A DNA stretch of 61,386 nt, taken from positions 1 through 61,386 of the forward strand of contig JANPJJ010000016.1 of NCBI GenBank assembly GCA_031425455.1, written 5' to 3'. Positions 50,256 to 58,124 of the stretch are shown piece after piece. Source of the stretch: Sandaracinobacteroides sp031425455 (lineage in GTDB: Bacteria > Pseudomonadota > Alphaproteobacteria > Sphingomonadales > Sphingomonadaceae). Below the pieces are notes generated by a model. The model ran no database searches, had not been told where the DNA came from, and saw only the letters and a list, made by a program, of their open reading frames with translations. How positions within the stretch are numbered: the stretch's first letter is position 1; each line of letters opens with the position of its first letter. The position numbers and the translations under genes are program-made.

Positions 50256-51836
50256 TCAAGATTCAGGTTCGGAGTCGGGTACGAATCGACGGAAGAAGCT
50301 GTCCAGCTTCCACGTCGGCCGGCCCGGCGCATCGGCGACGTTCCGGATCAGCTTCACGAGATAGGTGTTGAAGGCGACCGCATAAGCCGGCTCGATCGGC
50401 TGGCCGAGGTCGTCGGCGGGCGTGTGGTAGCGGTCGGTCAGCCAGGCCTTGCCGAGTGCCTCCTGCGCCGGCGTGGACGCCGCGAACTTCAGCGCCAGCG
50501 CCGGAACGCCCGCCCGTACGAAGCTGTACTGATCGGACCGGACGAACAGGTTCTGCTCGGGCTGCCGGTCGGGCACCTCGACGATGCCGAGCGATTTGGC
50601 CGCCGCTGCCGACACCGACCCCAGCGTCGATTCCTCGGCGCCGATCGCGGTCACATGGGTGAAGGGCCAGAGCGGCAGGTACATATCCATGTTGATGTTG
50701 GCGATCATGCTCCGCGCCGGCACGGTCGGGCGGCTGACGAAATAGCGGCTGCCCAGCAGCCCGCGCTCCTCGCCCGTCACCGCCACGAACAGCACCGAAC
50801 GCCGGAGCCGCGCCGCCTTCAGGGCCCGCGCCGTCTCCAGCAGGCTGGCGATCCCCGAGGCATTGTCCATCGCCCCGTTGTAGATGCGGTCGCCGTTCAC
50901 CGGCTGGCCCATGCCCAGATGATCGAGATGAGCCGAGAGCACCACCACCTCGTCCTTCAGCCGGCGGTCCCGCCCGGGCAGCAGGGCGACGATGTTGGCC
51001 GAGGCAAGGTCCCGGTCGGTCGCGACCACCTGCCCTTGCAGCCGCTGGTTCAACTCGAAGCGCGGCAGCACCGTGCCGGCGTCGGCAAGCGCCAGCAGCT
51101 CCGCCAGGCGGTGGCCCGACGCTTCGAACAGGATGTCGGCAACCGCGGGGTTGATCGTCGCCGTCAGGAACGGCTGCGTCGCATCGTTCAGCGCCGGCTC
51201 GGCGAGGCGCATGCCGGGCGTTGCAGCGAACAGCTTCTGCTGCGCCCAGGGAATGCCCATCGACCTGGGGTTGGCGAGGTTGATCACGCCGACCGCGCCG
51301 GCGCGCTGCATCGCGGACCAGAACTCGGCTCGCCCGGCATGCGCCGTCAGCGAGCCGGACAGCCGGGACGGCGCGCCCGCCAGGACCACCACCATCTTGC
51401 CCGTCAGATCGAAGCCGGCGAGATCGTCATGCCCATTTTCGGGAAGGTGCAGGCCGTAGCCCAGGAAGACCAGCGGGGCATCGACTGCGCCCGGCTGCGG
51501 CACCCGAGCGCCGAGCAGCAGTTCGTCGGCCATCGCGAGCGGGCGGCTGCCCTTGGCACTTTTCAGCACCAGGCTCGACCGCGCCGGATCGACCGTCTGC
51601 TCCTTCAGCGCGACCGGTTGCAGATAGCCGCCCGGCCCCGCCGGTTTCAGCCCCAGCCGCTCGAACTCCCCGGCGACATAAGCGGCCGCCCGGTCATAGC
51701 CGGGCGTGCCCGTCAGCCGGCCTTCCATGCTGTCGTCGGCCAGGACCTTCACATGCTGCAACCAGCGCTGCCCGGCGTCGGCGCAAAGCGCGGGGGACGA
51801 CAACGACAGGATCGACGCGAGCACCAGCGCACGCAT
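50256..51836 (-). CDS. secreted M28 family metallopeptidase
   Basis: 526 residues: signal peptide ending SPALC, a protease-associated-like insert (about 130-260), and an M28 zinc peptidase core. Ligands appear in order as SAHLDHLG, DNASG, TGEERGLLGS, NINMD and RYHTPADD. It is probably a periplasmic aminopeptidase. GGAGA precedes ATG 51836. Tail-to-tail with the M20 gene, 6 bases apart. Confidence 0.93.
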   Translation of the reverse strand: MRALVLASILSLSSPALCADAGQRWLQHVKVLADDSMEGRLTGTPGYDRAAAYVAGEFERLGLKPAGPGGYLQPVALKEQTVDPARSSLVLKSAKGSRPLAMADELLLGARVPQPGAVDAPLVFLGYGLHLPENGHDDLAGFDLTGKMVVVLAGAPSRLSGSLTAHAGRAEFWSAMQRAGAVGVINLANPRSMGIPWAQQKLFAATPGMRLAEPALNDATQPFLTATINPAVADILFEASGHRLAELLALADAGTVLPRFELNQRLQGQVVATDRDLASANIVALLPGRDRRLKDEVVVLSAHLDHLGMGQPVNGDRIYNGAMDNASGIASLLETARALKAARLRRSVLFVAVTGEERGLLGSRYFVSRPTVPARSMIANINMDMYLPLWPFTHVTAIGAEESTLGSVSAAAAKSLGIVEVPDRQPEQNLFVRSDQYSFVRAGVPALALKFAASTPAQEALGKAWLTDRYHTPADDLGQPIEPAYAVAFNTYLVKLIRNVADAPGRPTWKLDSFFRRFVPDSEPES

Positions 51837-51904
51837 GAACGTCTCCTCTGCGGTTGCGCTTAGCTCGGCGGGCGGCGCCCGTGCAAGACAACCGACAGGC
51901 AGAA

Positions 51905-51928
51905 GGGCCGCACCTTTCGGTACGGCCC
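51905..51928 (-). terminator. probable terminator of the PEP-CTERM gene
   Basis: GGGCCGCACC-TTTC-GGTACGGCCC forms a 10-bp stem with one mismatch, 22 bases beyond the stop of the minus-strand PEP-CTERM gene. The U-run on that strand is weak (CTTCT). Confidence 0.5.
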
Positions 51929-51950
51929 ATCTATCCAGGCGAAGCTGCGA

Positions 51951-52559
51951 TCAGCTGAGCGTGACAGCCACCAGCTTGCGGCGGCGGGCCGCCATGCCGA
52001 CCAGCCCGAAGCCCGAGATCATCAGCGCCCAAGTGCCAGGTTCGGGAACGTCGGTCGTCACGCCCACATTGGTGAACACGAAGGCGAGGTCTTCATAATC
52101 GGCATCGCCACCACCGAGGATATCCTCGAAGCCCACATAGGTGCCGTCCGGGATTCCGAACTCCCCGCCCGTGTAGCCCGTGGCCCAGATGTGGGTGATC
52201 CCGTCGCTGTTCAACGACGTATCAGAATAGAAGAAATCGCCAGTATCGGTGACGTTGATGTAGAAAACCAGCTCGTCACCCGCGCTGACCGGCCCGAAAT
52301 TCAAGGCAGTGCCGGGCGCGGTCGTCTGATTGTTGAGCCCGAGGATGCCGGTATCGACCCCGTTCACGGTGAGGCCCAGCAGATTGGTGAAACCGGCCCC
52401 GTTATAGGCGAAATAGGCCACGACATCGCCATCGGCTGCGGCAGTGAAGCTGTAGTTCAGCGGATTGACGGTGCCGGGGTTGGGATAGAAAGGAAGCGCA
52501 TTGGCGGTTCCTGCAACGCCCAAAGTGAGGGCGGCGGCAACTGCAAGCTTGCGGAACAT
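51951..52559 (-). CDS. PEP-CTERM sorting-signal protein with DUF4114-like region
   Basis: 202-residue exported protein: signal peptide (MFRKLAVAAALTLGVAGTANA), an extracellular beta-rich domain, and a C-terminal sorting tag of VPEPGTWALMISGFGLVGM plus ARRRK. This PEP/hydrophobic/Arg tail is recognised by exosortase and linked to exopolysaccharide or biofilm export. The DYEDLAFVFTNV segment resembles DUF4114. GAAGGAGA precedes ATG 52559. No exosortase gene is in the window, so sorting must be encoded elsewhere. Confidence 0.9.
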   Translation of the reverse strand: MFRKLAVAAALTLGVAGTANALPFYPNPGTVNPLNYSFTAAADGDVVAYFAYNGAGFTNLLGLTVNGVDTGILGLNNQTTAPGTALNFGPVSAGDELVFYINVTDTGDFFYSDTSLNSDGITHIWATGYTGGEFGIPDGTYVGFEDILGGGDADYEDLAFVFTNVGVTTDVPEPGTWALMISGFGLVGMAARRRKLVAVTLS

Positions 52560-52736
52560 CGTCTTCTCCTTCGTAGGTGCAACTGGAATTGCAACCAGCG
52601 TGCCAAACGCCGGGCGACGACTTAGATTATATTCCACAATGGCTTACGCGCCATGGTTCGGCGCCTACACGACTCTGTTGTAAAGCCCACCGACAGTCCG
52701 TCGGGCCGTTAACCATTGGCGTGTCGAGAACCTGCT

Positions 52737-53132
52737 TCAGCAGTTCCCCAGCCGGCGCCATTCGGTGCGGTCGCCGAACGGCAGGTTGTTAGCGATGCCC
52801 TGCGCGTCGATGGTGTAGAGCCCGCCGGCGTCGCGGCGCAGGGCCGTGCGACCGGAACGACCGGTGGGGCATTTATACGTGACCACGGCTTCGCTCGGGC
52901 CGTCCTCGATCACGGTGAAGGTGCAGCCGCTCTGCGGGCCGCCACCGGTGAGCATCGCATCGGGCGCCGTCACGCACATCGGCCCCAGTCGGCGGCCGCC
53001 CACCATCGACCCTTGCCACTGGCCCTTCTGGAAATCGGCCAGCGGTTTCAGCAGCGGCGCATCGGCATGCGCCGCAGTGGCCGGCGAGAGCATGGCAATC
53101 GAAAGCAGGGCAAGACATGAAAGGCGCATCAT
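52737..53132 (-). CDS. DUF3617-like secreted protein
   Basis: 131 residues with tandem start ATGs (53132, 53129), a signal peptide ending ATAAHA, then a small domain with Cys at PMCVT, SGCTF, YKCPT and the C-terminal Cys. G-x-W-x-G near the start and paired cysteines fit DUF3617. Function unknown. The frame is open far upstream but that is shadow of hslO. Confidence 0.75.
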   Translation of the reverse strand: MMRLSCLALLSIAMLSPATAAHADAPLLKPLADFQKGQWQGSMVGGRRLGPMCVTAPDAMLTGGGPQSGCTFTVIEDGPSEAVVTYKCPTGRSGRTALRRDAGGLYTIDAQGIANNLPFGDRTEWRRLGNC

Positions 53133-53215
53133 CGGGCTTATATACGGGCACCGTGGCAAAAGCTTGTCACCGATTGTGTGCGGCCCCTGGAGCCCGCCCA
53201 TTCGGCCCGACCGCC

Positions 53216-54163
53216 TCAGATCGCCAGCAGGAACTGGCGCGAGCAGAATTCGCAATCGACCGAGATCAGCCCGTCGGCGTTGCGCATCTCGGCGCGTTCC
53301 TGTTCCGGAAACTGGCCCAGCACGCCGCGGATATGATCGGTCGAGCAACGACAGCCCCGGCTGAGCGCAAGCGCAGGGAGCACCCGCACCTCGTCCTCGT
53401 GGAGCAGGCGCCACAGCAGGTCTTCGAGCGAAAGCCCGGCATCGGCCAGCTCCGCGTCGCTCACCGTGCCGGCAAGGGCGGCGACATGCTCCCAGTCGGG
53501 CAGGTCCTGTTCGATATGCAGGCGGGCGCCGCCTTCCTCGCTGCGCGACATGTGCTGCAGCAGCATGCCGCCCGCTGTCCAGCGGCCCCCGGCATCCTGC
53601 GCGGCGGCCAGCCGGACTAGCGTGGGAAGCTGCTCGCTGTCCTCGAAATAATCCTGTGCCGCGCGCTCCAGCGAGTCGCGGCCCAGCGTGACGATGCCCT
53701 GATAGCGTTCGGAACTGTCCGTCTGGTCGAGCGTGATGACGAGGTTGCCGGGCCCGAACAGGCCCTCCAGCGTGGCGGCCGGCGGAAAGCGGCGGTCCAG
53801 GTCCTGGCTGGCATAGCCGCGCAGCGCACCCTGCTTGTAGTCGGCAACGAGCAGGCGAACCGGTCCGCCCTCGCCCTTGGCCTGCAGGGTGAGCTGGCCG
53901 TCCTCGGCCCGGAACAGCCCGCCGAGCAGCGCCGTCAGCGCCAGCGCTTCCGCCAGCAGCCGCGCGATCGGATCGGGATAGGCATGGGCCGCCAGGATCT
54001 CGCCGAGCGCCGAGTCGAGCCGGACGATACGGCCGCGCACGCTTCGATTGGCAACGGTGAAGCCGAGCATCCGGTCGCCGTCTCGCGCCAGGCCTGGGTT
54101 TTCGGGGCCAGGGTTTTCGGGGCCAAGCTCTTCGGGGCCGGGCTTTTGCGGATCGGCCCTCAC
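53216..54163 (-). CDS. hslO: redox-regulated chaperone Hsp33
   Basis: 315-residue cytoplasmic holdase activated by oxidative unfolding. The C-terminal zinc switch is CRC and CEFC (Cys-x-Cys...Cys-x2-Cys). The substrate-binding domain starts at LGFTVANRSVRGRIVRL. The start is GTG 54163, overlapping the argF TGA as GTGA. The first 30 residues hold four tandem pentapeptides of the form P-x-x-P/L-G (PQKPG, PEELG, PENPG, PENPG), encoded by 15-bp repeats; ATG 54070 (MLGFTV) would exclude them. The repeat part is not family-conserved. Confidence 0.93.
   Translation of the reverse strand: MRADPQKPGPEELGPENPGPENPGLARDGDRMLGFTVANRSVRGRIVRLDSALGEILAAHAYPDPIARLLAEALALTALLGGLFRAEDGQLTLQAKGEGGPVRLLVADYKQGALRGYASQDLDRRFPPAATLEGLFGPGNLVITLDQTDSSERYQGIVTLGRDSLERAAQDYFEDSEQLPTLVRLAAAQDAGGRWTAGGMLLQHMSRSEEGGARLHIEQDLPDWEHVAALAGTVSDAELADAGLSLEDLLWRLLHEDEVRVLPALALSRGCRCSTDHIRGVLGQFPEQERAEMRNADGLISVDCEFCSRQFLLAI
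54096..54155. repeat. 15-bp tandem repeat in the 5' end of hslO
   Basis: GGGTTTTCGGGGCCA occurs at 54096-54110 and exactly again at 54111-54125. Two diverged units follow at 54126-54140 and 54141-54155. The unit length is a multiple of three, so copy-number change would keep the hslO frame. Confidence 0.8.
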
Positions 54164-55152
54164 GAAAGCTTCCCCAGCGCCCAAAGCAACAGGGCCTTCT
54201 GGGCATGGACCCGGTTGGCGGCCTCGTCCCACACCACCGACTGCGGGCCGTCTATCACGCTGTCGGTCACTTCCTCGCCGCGGTGCGCCGGCAGGCAGTG
54301 CAGGAACAGCGCGTGCGGCGCCGCCAACGCCATCAGCATCGGGCCGACCTGATAGGGCTCGAAGGCGCGGCGGCGCCCGGCGTCGCCGGTCTGGCCCATC
54401 GAAAGCCAGGTGTCGGTCACGACCACGTCGGCGCCCGCCACGGCGTCCTCCGGGCTGCGACCGATCTCGATCGCGGCGCCGCGCGCGCGGGCGGCCGCCA
54501 CGAAGCCCGGGTCGGGATCATGCCCGGCAGGGCAGGCAACGGACAGCGCGAAGCCAAGCAGTCCGGCGGCCTCCACCACGGAATTGCAGACATTGTTGCC
54601 GTCGCCCACCCAGGCCCAGCGGGTGCCGTCGGTGTTGCGGCCCAGATGCTCCTCCACCGTCAGCAGGTCGGCGACAATCTGGCAGGGGTGCGACAGGTCG
54701 GTGAGGCCGTTGACGACCGGCACGGTCGCGGCGGCGGCAAAGGTGGCCACATCGGCGTGGCGGTTGGCCCGGATCATCACTGCGTCGACAAAGCCCGAGA
54801 ACACACGCGCGGTGTCGTCGATCGTCTCGCCGCGGCCCAGCTGCAGCTCGAGGGCGGAAAGCGTGATCGCCGTGCCGCCCAGCTGGCGCATCGCGATGTC
54901 GAAGCTGAGGCGGGTGCGTGTGCTCGGCTTTTCGAAGATGCTGGCGAGCACATGGCCCGACAGCGGCGCATCCCCGTCCGGGGCGCCCTGCGGCAGGCCA
55001 CGCCGCGCGGCCTTCCTGGCACGGGCATGGTCCAGCACCCGGCGCAGCCCCCCCGGCCCCAGGTCGGACAGGTTCAGCAGGTGGCGCACGGGGGCGGAAC
55101 CGCCCCATGAGGACAAGGGAGCGGAACCGCCCCAGGGGATCGATGCGCTCAC
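54160..55152 (-). CDS. argF: ornithine carbamoyltransferase
   Basis: 330-residue enzyme making citrulline. Carbamoyl-phosphate site FEKPSTRTR, then HPCQ, and ornithine site HCLPAHRGEE are clear. Start GTG 55152 overlaps the argD stop as GTGA. The first 22 residues contain a duplicated WGGSAP, encoded by a repeated GCGGAACCGCCCC on the plus strand (55093-55105, 55121-55133). GTG 55089, just before RHLLNLSDLG where family conservation begins, is an alternative start. It overlaps hslO downstream. Confidence 0.94.
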   Translation of the reverse strand: MSASIPWGGSAPLSSWGGSAPVRHLLNLSDLGPGGLRRVLDHARARKAARRGLPQGAPDGDAPLSGHVLASIFEKPSTRTRLSFDIAMRQLGGTAITLSALELQLGRGETIDDTARVFSGFVDAVMIRANRHADVATFAAAATVPVVNGLTDLSHPCQIVADLLTVEEHLGRNTDGTRWAWVGDGNNVCNSVVEAAGLLGFALSVACPAGHDPDPGFVAAARARGAAIEIGRSPEDAVAGADVVVTDTWLSMGQTGDAGRRRAFEPYQVGPMLMALAAPHALFLHCLPAHRGEEVTDSVIDGPQSVVWDEAANRVHAQKALLLWALGKLS

Positions 55153-56336
55153 GCCGCCTTGGGTATCTCGAAGGCCGAAGCCGCCGCCGACAGCTTGTCC
55201 ACGCACTCGCGGATGTGGCTCTCGTCGATCGTGAGCGGCGGCAGGATGCGAACCACATTGTCGCCGGCGGCCACCGTCAGCAGCCCATGATGCGACCGGG
55301 CGTGCGCCACGAACGCACGGCTGTCTGCATTCAGCTTCAGGCCCAGCATCAGGCCCATCCCGCGCACATGATCGAACAGATCATGGTTGGGGATCATCTG
55401 CTCCAGGGCGGCGCGCAGCCGTGCGGACTTCTCGCGCACCTCCGCCAGGAACTGCGGTTCGGCCACCACATCCAGCACCGCGCCGATCGCCGACATGGCA
55501 AGTGGATTGCCGCCATAGGTGGAGCCATGGGTGCCCGCCACCATCCCGGCCGCAGCCCTTTCGGACGCAAGGCAGGCGCCGACCGGGAAGCCGCCGCCGA
55601 TCCCCTTGGCGACCGCCATGATGTCGGGCACGATGCCATATTGCTCGTGCGCGAACAGCGTGCCGGTGCGGCCGACGCCGCACTGCACTTCGTCGAGAAC
55701 GAGGAGGATGCCGTGCCGGTCGGCAAGATCGCGCAGGCCGCGCAGGAACTCAGGGGTCGCCGGGCGCACGCCGCCCTCGCCCTGGATCGGCTCCACCAGG
55801 AAGCCGGCGACGCTGGCGTCGATCGCGGCTTCGGCCGCCGCTAGATCGTTGAACGGCAACACATGGAACCAGTCGGGCAGCGGCTCGAAGCCCTTCCTCA
55901 GCTTCTCCTGGTCGGTGGCGGAGATGGTCGCAAGCGTGCGGCCGTGGAATGCATTGGAGAAAGTGAGCAGGCGGTATTTCTGCGGGTTGCCGGTGGCGTA
56001 ATGATAGGCCCGGGCGGTTTTCACGGCACACTCCACGGCCTCCGCGCCGGAGTTGGTGAAGAACACGGTGTCGGCAAACGTCAGCGCGGTCAGCCGTTCG
56101 GCAACCGCCGTCTGCTGCGGCGAGCCATAGAGGTTGGAGACGTGCATCAGGGTCGCGGCCTGCTGCTGGATCGTCTTCACGAGGTGCGGGTGGCCGTGGC
56201 CGAGCAGGTTGACGGCAATGCCGCTGGCGAAATCCAGCCACTGCTTGCCGGCCGCATCGTAGAGATAGGCACCCTCGCCGCGCACCGGCGCCACCTCGCA
56301 ACGGGGGTAGACGGGCATCAGCGGGGAGATGGTCAT
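55149..56336 (-). CDS. argD: acetylornithine aminotransferase
   Basis: 395-residue PLP transaminase of arginine (and possibly lysine) synthesis. PLP Lys is K244 in AVAKGIGGGFPVG. NSGAEAVECAVKTAR, AFHGRT, LDEVQCGVGRTG and THGSTYGGNPL are family blocks. GGAAGG precedes ATG 56336. First of an argD-argF-hslO chain joined by GTGA overlaps. Confidence 0.95.
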   Translation of the reverse strand: MTISPLMPVYPRCEVAPVRGEGAYLYDAAGKQWLDFASGIAVNLLGHGHPHLVKTIQQQAATLMHVSNLYGSPQQTAVAERLTALTFADTVFFTNSGAEAVECAVKTARAYHYATGNPQKYRLLTFSNAFHGRTLATISATDQEKLRKGFEPLPDWFHVLPFNDLAAAEAAIDASVAGFLVEPIQGEGGVRPATPEFLRGLRDLADRHGILLVLDEVQCGVGRTGTLFAHEQYGIVPDIMAVAKGIGGGFPVGACLASERAAAGMVAGTHGSTYGGNPLAMSAIGAVLDVVAEPQFLAEVREKSARLRAALEQMIPNHDLFDHVRGMGLMLGLKLNADSRAFVAHARSHHGLLTVAAGDNVVRILPPLTIDESHIRECVDKLSAAASAFEIPKAA

Positions 56337-56357
56337 GACGGGGCCTTCCGTAAAACA

Positions 56358-56383
56358 GGAAAAGGCGGCCCCAGGGAGCCGCC
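56358..56383 (-). terminator. rho-independent terminator after the ABC-2 permease
   Basis: On the minus strand GGCGGC-TCCCTGGG-GCCGCC is followed by TTTTCC. It lies between the permease stop (56411) and argD start (56336), so it ends the permease transcript or attenuates read-through into argD. Confidence 0.7.
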
Positions 56384-56410
56384 TCCACTATTTTTACGCC
56401 CTTTAACGGC

Positions 56411-57265
56411 TCAGGCGCGCAATTTCCACCCCGATTTCAACAACGCATAGCTGGCAAACCAGAGCAGGATGCAGAGCCCGCCGACGATGACGGCGCCAAG
56501 CAGGACGGAGGCCTCGGCAACGCCGATGAATCCGGCGCGGAAGCCGTCGATCATGTAGAAGAAGGGATTGGCGCGCAGGATCGACTGCATCGTCGGCGAC
56601 AGCCGGTCGATCGCATAGAATGTGCCCGACAGCAGGGTGAGCGGCTGCACCAGGAAATTGGTGACCGCGGCGCCATGATCGAACTTGTCAGCCCAGATTC
56701 CGGTCAGGACGCCGAGCAGGCCCAGCATCAGCGAGCCTGCCGTGCCGAAATAGAGAATAAGCCAGAGGTTCATCACCGACACCTCCACCCCGGGCCAGAG
56801 CAGCATGGCGAGCCAGATCGCCAGCCCCACGGCCCAGGCCCGGGTAACCGCGCCGGCGGCATAGCAGAACAGCAGCTCCCCGGTGGACAAGGGCGGCATC
56901 AGCACGTCGATGATGGTGCCCTGCACCTTGGCGATGATGATCGACGACAGCGAGTTCTGGAAGGCGTTCTGCACCATGCCCATGATGATGAGCCCCGGGG
57001 CCAGGAACTGCGCATAGGGAACGCCCAGCACCTCCCCTTTGGTACCGCCGAGCGCGAGGCTGAAAATGGCGAGGAACATCAGCGTCGTGATGGCCGGCGC
57101 CCACACGGTTTGCAGCTGCACCTTGAAGAAGCGCCTTACTTCCTTCACATAGAGGGTCTGTATCCCCAGCCAGTTGACGCCGAGGATCACTGGAACCGCC
57201 GGTTCCGGGTGGCCATCTTTCGGGTTGATTGGGCGCATGGTGCCGGGGGGTGTGGACGTTTGCAT
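56411..57265 (-). CDS. ABC-2 type transporter permease
   Basis: 284-residue inner-membrane protein with about six helices, starting GVNWLGIQTLYVKEVRRFFKV after a polar N-terminus, with ABC-2 features such as PPLSTGELLFCY and LSGTFYAIDRLSP. It would pair with an ABC ATPase exporting a drug or polysaccharide, but no ATPase gene adjoins it here. Starts at 57265 and 57238 are both possible. Divergent from gcrA. Confidence 0.9.
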   Translation of the reverse strand: MQTSTPPGTMRPINPKDGHPEPAVPVILGVNWLGIQTLYVKEVRRFFKVQLQTVWAPAITTLMFLAIFSLALGGTKGEVLGVPYAQFLAPGLIIMGMVQNAFQNSLSSIIIAKVQGTIIDVLMPPLSTGELLFCYAAGAVTRAWAVGLAIWLAMLLWPGVEVSVMNLWLILYFGTAGSLMLGLLGVLTGIWADKFDHGAAVTNFLVQPLTLLSGTFYAIDRLSPTMQSILRANPFFYMIDGFRAGFIGVAEASVLLGAVIVGGLCILLWFASYALLKSGWKLRA

Positions 57266-57340
57266 GGGTCGGACGCTGACTAGACCGGCGCTCCCGCCCG
57301 GGCAAGCAGTGTCGGACCAAGAGACAAATCGGACAAGTGC

Positions 57341-58033
57341 ATGGCCTGGACGGACGAGCGCATCGCGCTTCTGAAGCAATATTGGGAAGAAGGCCGCTCG
57401 GCGAGCCAGATCGCGGAGGTGCTGGGCGAGGGCCTGTCGCGCAACGCCGTGATCGGGAAGGCGCACCGGCTGGGCCTGGCGTCGCGCCCTTCGCCGCTGA
57501 AGATAGGCGAGGCGAAGACTGGCGAAGCGAAGACCGGCGACGCAAAGGCGGGAGACGCAAAGACGGGTGAGACGAGGACGGGCGTGATGAAGGCGGGCGA
57601 CGCGAAAGCGGCGGCGGCCCGGGCCGAGCCGAAGGCCGCGCCGCGCCCCGCGCCGACCCGCCCGGCCCCGGCTGCCGCGGTTCAGGATGGCCCGACCCAC
57701 ACAACTGCCCCGGCTGCCGCCCCCGCCGCGCTTCGGGCGGTGCCTGCGCCTGCCGCAGCTCCGGCCGCCCTGCCGCCGACTGCCTCCCGGCCGCAGCCAG
57801 TGAAGGCCAAGGGCGCCAAGGTGACGCTGCTCGATCTCAACGACCGGATCTGCAAATGGCCGATCGGCCACCCGGACGAAGCCGACTTCCACTTCTGCGG
57901 CAAGCCGGTGAACGCCGGCTTCCCTTATTGCAGCGAACATTGCCTGGTCGCCTATCAGGCGCAGATGCCCAGGCGCGACCGCCCCGGCGGCCCGCCGCGG
58001 CCGTTCGGGCCCAACCTTCCCCGCCCGCGTTAG
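57341..58033 (+). CDS. gcrA: GcrA cell-cycle regulator
   Basis: 230-residue alphaproteobacterial regulator that binds sigma70 holoenzyme at methylated GANTC sites. The N-terminal DNA-binding helices (WTDERIALLKQYWEEG...SRNAVIGKAHRLGL, residues 3-46) and the C-terminal sigma-interacting part (DLNDRICKWPIG...FHFCGKP...YCSEH) are conserved. Between them are seven exact-length pentapeptide repeats (residues 56-90, G-E/D-A-K-T/A type), then an Ala/Pro-rich stretch. This makes the protein longer than the roughly 170 residues of Caulobacter GcrA. A perfect hairpin follows. Confidence 0.94.
   Translation: MAWTDERIALLKQYWEEGRSASQIAEVLGEGLSRNAVIGKAHRLGLASRPSPLKIGEAKTGEAKTGDAKAGDAKTGETRTGVMKAGDAKAAAARAEPKAAPRPAPTRPAPAAAVQDGPTHTTAPAAAPAALRAVPAPAAAPAALPPTASRPQPVKAKGAKVTLLDLNDRICKWPIGHPDEADFHFCGKPVNAGFPYCSEHCLVAYQAQMPRRDRPGGPPRPFGPNLPRPR
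57506..57610 (+). repeat. 15-bp tandem repeat (7 units) in the gcrA linker
   Basis: Seven in-frame 15-base units encode GEAKT, GEAKT, GDAKA, GDAKT, GETRT, GVMKA and GDAKA. DNA identity between units is high but not perfect. The product is a flexible, charged linker. Confidence 0.88.
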
Positions 58034-58054
58034 GAACTCCCCGGCTCACACAAG

Positions 58055-58090
58055 AGCCTGTCATGCCAGCGAAGGCTGGCATGACAGGCT
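58055..58090. terminator. perfect 16-bp REP-like hairpin after gcrA
   Basis: AGCCTGTCATGCCAGC, loop GAAG, then its exact complement to 58090. It lies between the convergent gcrA and sigma-factor genes. No T-run follows, so it may be a REP element used as terminator. Family shared with 3961 and 13587. Confidence 0.75.
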
Positions 58091-58124
58091 GGTTGGTTGA
58101 CGGCCCCTGACCCGGCCGAGGCCG

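Noticed and set aside
57506..57610. CRISPR-like array in gcrA
   Set aside because: Period is 15 bp with no spacers and units keep the gcrA reading frame, so it is a coding tandem repeat.
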